A DNA stretch of 64,000 nt from Moniliella sp. 'wahieum' (taxonomy: Eukaryota > Basidiomycota > Moniliellomycetes > Moniliellales > Moniliellaceae): positions 62,001 to 126,000 of the forward strand of contig RSEE01000134.1 of the NCBI GenBank assembly GCA_003971905.1, read 5' to 3'. Below the pieces are notes generated by a model, which was not told where the DNA came from, ran no database searches, and saw nothing but the letters and a program-made list of their open reading frames with translations. This document shows positions 60,928 to 64,000 of this stretch, piece by piece (the stretch's first letter is position 1; every line of letters starts with the position of its first letter). Both the position numbers and the translations under genes were made by a program.

Positions 60928-61101
60928 TGCCTTTCCCTTTCCCTTTCCCGCTCGCCCTCGCCAGCCCCCACAGCTGGCCGCGGGGTCTTCTTCTCTCGAT
61001 ACCTTGGGTGTGGTGTGGTGTGTTTGTGTTTTTGTTTCTGTCTTGTTCTATGGATCTAGAGTGGCCACCACGCACGTGCTAGCCTGCCGTGGCGCACTAC
61101 A

Positions 61102-61158
61102 GATGAAGGGATGCGATGGGATGAGATGGAATGGAATGGGATGGAATGGAATGGGAAT
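61102..61158. repeat. GGGAT/GGAAT microsatellite
   Basis: An imperfect ATGGG, ATGGAAT array in the 260-bp convergent gap between GTR2 and the PHO81-like gene. It is the same word family as the array in the MAD1 promoter (21812-21872). Confidence 0.8.
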
Positions 61159-61187
61159 TGGGCACAGAGCTAGCGATCACACGGAGG

Positions 61188-64000
61188 TCACACGGGCTGT
61201 GGCGGTTTGCAGACCAAGATGGTCGGGGACGCAATGCCGTCGGGGCCCGTTTCGGGCGGCGAGCCCGTGTGGGTGGAGCCGACAATGGCGAGCAAGCCGG
61301 CCGCCTGGACGGCCGGGATGAGCGCCGGCATAGCGTCGGCCAGCGTGCGCGGCAGCACGAGCCCCAGCAAGTTGTCGTCGCGCGCAAACCGGCTCGCCTC
61401 GGCGACCGACGCACAGCGCGAGTCCTTCGCTTGCGCCCGCACGGCGCCAGGCCCGCCGCACGCGCATCCACCCCAAACGGCGCGACAAACAGCACGGCAT
61501 AGTTGGGCTGCTTCCATTGAGCGCCGTGCACACCGCCGGATCGTCCGAGGAAAACATCAGGTTGCGCAGCTGCGCCCCGGCCGGCATCGCGCTCGGCACA
61601 TACACCGCGCGCAGGATGGCGTCCACCGCGCGTTCACCTCGGCGCCCGCGCCCGCCGCCATGCCCTCCAGGCGGCACATGCACCGCCACCCCGACGCTCG
61701 CCGGCAACGTCGCCAGCAGATCGTCCAGCGCAACCGTCTTGTCCTTCAGCGCCGTGTCCCATGCCAGAAGTGCGTCGCCTGCGCCGCCGGGAGGCGCCAG
61801 CGCCGCCACCTCGTCTCGACTCAGCGGCGTGCCCAGCGGCCCCGTCCAGGGACCCACCAGCACTTTCCCCCGCACGGCCGAAGGCAGAGCGCGCACCCCC
61901 ACCCGCAGGTAGCGGCCCGGCATGGACGATGCCGAAGGCACTGGCGACGCGGTGGCCGGCTCGCTGGGCAGCGCATTGCGCTTGTCCTCCTCGGGCGTGT
62001 CTTTGTGGTTATCAAAGGGGAACGGCGTGACGACCTGCACCTCGACCGTCAGCGTACCATTGATCCCTGGCCCTCTGGTTCCCCTCCAGCGGCACCGTCA
62101 CCGTCCGACTCGCGTTGGCGCGCCCCGTCACGAGCGGGTTGAGCGTCGCCCGCGCACAAACAACCGTTCTTCCAAACGGCGCAGACAGGGTGTGAACTCG
62201 AGATGCAGCCCGCCTCTTGGCTCGTCCGCCTGCGTCGGCACGCAGCGCGATCCGCTCGGTCCGCGCCAGCGGAAGCGTAATGTTCCATGGCACGCTCAGG
62301 CTCAAGGTGGAGGCACTAAGGGTAAGTTTGAGTGGCAAGGGCAGCGCAGCTACCACGCTCGAGGTAAGTGCTGTCGTCGAGGGCGGGGCCGCGTCGTGGC
62401 CACGCGCAAGAGACGGAGAAGGAGGGAGAGGAATCCGGACGGGATTGAGGTCATCGAGTGGCTGGTGAGCGTAAGACTGACCAGCGCTTGTTCCGGCGAG
62501 CCATCGCCGAGATCACCAAGGTAGCTTGCCCCGTACGTCCGGAAGGGCAAGATGGGAGGAGGAAGGGCGAGGCTGGGGATCGCGTGTCCGCCGCCTTGGG
62601 CGGGCGCACCGAGGGACAAGTCTGGCATCTCGTCGTCGAGCGACAGGGCAGGCACCGGGTCCGGATCCGGATCGCCTTCTTGGCCTTTTTCGACAGACGC
62701 GCCGTGACGGGGAGAGGGAGGCGTTGCTGTTCTGCTTGTGCTCGGCTGGAGCAGCAGTGCGCCACCTGGATTTTGCCTTCCCACGCGGCATAAAACGCGG
62801 GCGTCCTGTCCTTTTCGTCCATCGCCAAAGCGTCGGCCCCCATGCGCCAGCAACCTCTCGGCGGCTTCCACATCGCCCTGCTCGGCAGCGAAAAAGAGCG
62901 GCGTCCACCCGCCGCGCAACGCATCTCGTCCCTCGGTCGAGGCACCCCACATCAGCAGGATGGCCAGGCACTCGGTTGACCCGGCCGCGGGACGCCGCCA
63001 GCGCAGCGGCACCCAACGCCGCCGACGCAGCTTCCCTTCGGCCGGGGCAGACAAGAGCAAACGCAGGATCTCGGCCCGACCACGCTCGGCGGCCAAGGTC
63101 ACGGCCTGGGCCAAATCCGCCAGAGGCACCAGCGGGGTGGGCATGGTGCGAGGCCAAAAGTTGTCGCACCACCCCTTCGTGGTTCTCCTGTACGGCCACT
63201 GCAGTGCCGCACTCAGCCCGTCTTCGGCCTCTTGCTCCTTGGCGTCCGGAGAAGGTGAGCATGTGCGGCAACAGCACCGGCACCGCCGCTGCACACCCGC
63301 GCACAGCTGCGTAGCCCAAGGGAACGCGCGTGTAGGCGTCCTTGGCCCGCGTGGCGGCAGCCATGGCCTTGTCTTGGTCCGCCTTGTTCGGCCCCGCCGC
63401 CGAGGCAGCATGCGCCAGACCGGCACGAAGCAGATCGGCACTTTGATCGGTTGGCGTTACGCCGCCGTCGATCCCGGCGCCAGCGGCCATGTGCAGGCCT
63501 GGCGGGCATTGAGATCGTCCGCGTGGGAAAAGGCGACATCGGCCAAGGCCATGGCATCTGGGTCGGCAGCGTCAAGGTCACTACTGGATACGGCCGCGAG
63601 GACCGCGTCGGTTGCCGTGGTGGCCGCAGCCAGTTCGTCCCACAGCACGCGCCACAGCGCCGCTTGGACACAGGGTTCCTCCCCCTGGTCAAGAAGCAGC
63701 TGCGCTGCACAAGTCGCCGGACCGCAGGCGGTGGCCAGCGGGCCTCTTTCCAGGCCAGGGGGCCTTGGAGTGCGTCGGCTTGGGACGCCGGCGTGGGGGC
63801 GGCGACGAGCGAGGTCAATTGGCTCGAGGCCGTCGCGGCGAGCGAGGCATGAGGTGCGATCAAAGCACGGCTGGATGTCCAGTTGGCGAGCCAGGTACAG
63901 CTCGCGCACTTGGCTTTTCGACCGCTTGTCCCACTTCTTGAGGATCTTGCGCATGCCCACCGCGTTGAGCTCGACAAACTGTTCCAGGCGTGCCAGGGCG
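61188..64000 (-). CDS. PHO81: SPX-ankyrin-GDPD phosphate-signalling regulator, Pho81/NUC-2 type (N-terminus beyond window)
   Basis: Pho81 inhibits the Pho80-Pho85 kinase when phosphate is scarce; its SPX domain senses inositol pyrophosphates. At the window edge the frame reads LEQFVELNAVGMRKILKKWD, KRSKSQVRELYLARQLDIQP, the core of an SPX domain with its basic ligand-binding surface. Ankyrin repeats follow (TRVPLGYAAVRGCAAAVPVL, QAVTLAAERGRAEILRLLLS, GGWTPLFFAAEQGDVEAAER, DEKDRTPAFYAAWEGKIQVA). A linker block ends LALPPPILPFRTYG. The C-terminal GDPD-like domain has VLVGPWTGPLGTPLSRDEVA and DDLLATLPASVGVAVHVPPG, ending at 61188. In fungal Pho81 this last domain is degenerate. The extreme N-terminus of SPX lies beyond position 64000. 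Frame breaks are frequent. Confidence 0.88.

Overview
The window looks like nuclear DNA from a GC-rich basidiomycete fungus. I infer this from short spliceosomal introns (53-124 nt where I could define them, GTACG/GTATG/GTGCG donors and CAG acceptors), a fungus-type gene set (LYS4 homoaconitase, ILV5, an SPX-ankyrin-GDPD regulator like Pho81, the RagC/D-like GTPase Gtr2, Sec14), monocistronic genes on both strands, and long serine/proline/alanine-rich disordered segments. A smut-like (Ustilaginomycotina) or Pucciniomycotina origin is plausible but not proven from this sequence.

Layout. 0-6 kb: a histidine-phosphatase-family gene running off the left edge (-), ILV5 (+) and LYS4 (-), so branched-chain and lysine synthesis lie side by side. 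6-9 kb: no gene. 9-12.6 kb: EXO1 (-) with a possible MCB box upstream. 12.6-17 kb: gene-poor, with scattered AAGCTTCAAGC words and a gene relic. 17-24.7 kb: a small unknown gene (+), MAD1 (-) divergent from SEC65/SRP19 (+), and a multi-span membrane protein (-). 25-31 kb: a solo-LTR-like repeat, TPP2 (+) and a copia RNase H relic. 31-35 kb: SEC14 (+) and the HDEL receptor ERD2 (-), each with a paired bZIP-type site upstream. 38-43 kb: a very large disordered low-complexity protein (-). 45.7-50.4 kb: COX10 (-) divergent from NCL1/TRM4 (+). 50.6-54.3 kb: an SLC25 carrier (-), a second copy of the LTR-like repeat, and 3-hydroxyacyl-CoA dehydrogenase (-). 54.9-61 kb: a disordered fungal protein (+), an unknown fragment, an SDHAF1-like LYR protein (-) and GTR2 (+). 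61-64 kb: a PHO81-like gene (-) running off the right edge.

The genes are ordinary housekeeping genes and do not form a cluster; I see no operon, defence island, secondary-metabolite cluster or other clear new system. Products go to mitochondria (Ilv5, Lys4, Cox10, the carrier, HADH, Sdhaf1), the secretory path (Sec65, Sec14, Erd2), nutrient signalling (Gtr2, Pho81) and the nucleus (Exo1, Mad1, Ncl1).

A strong feature of the window is that most conserved genes are split by single-base frame changes, usually one base missing from a short run, while protein identity continues on both sides. ERD2 is a clean exception. I read this as consensus error in the assembly rather than pseudogenisation, so gene spans below run from start codon to stop codon across these breaks and reading frames are not continuous within them.
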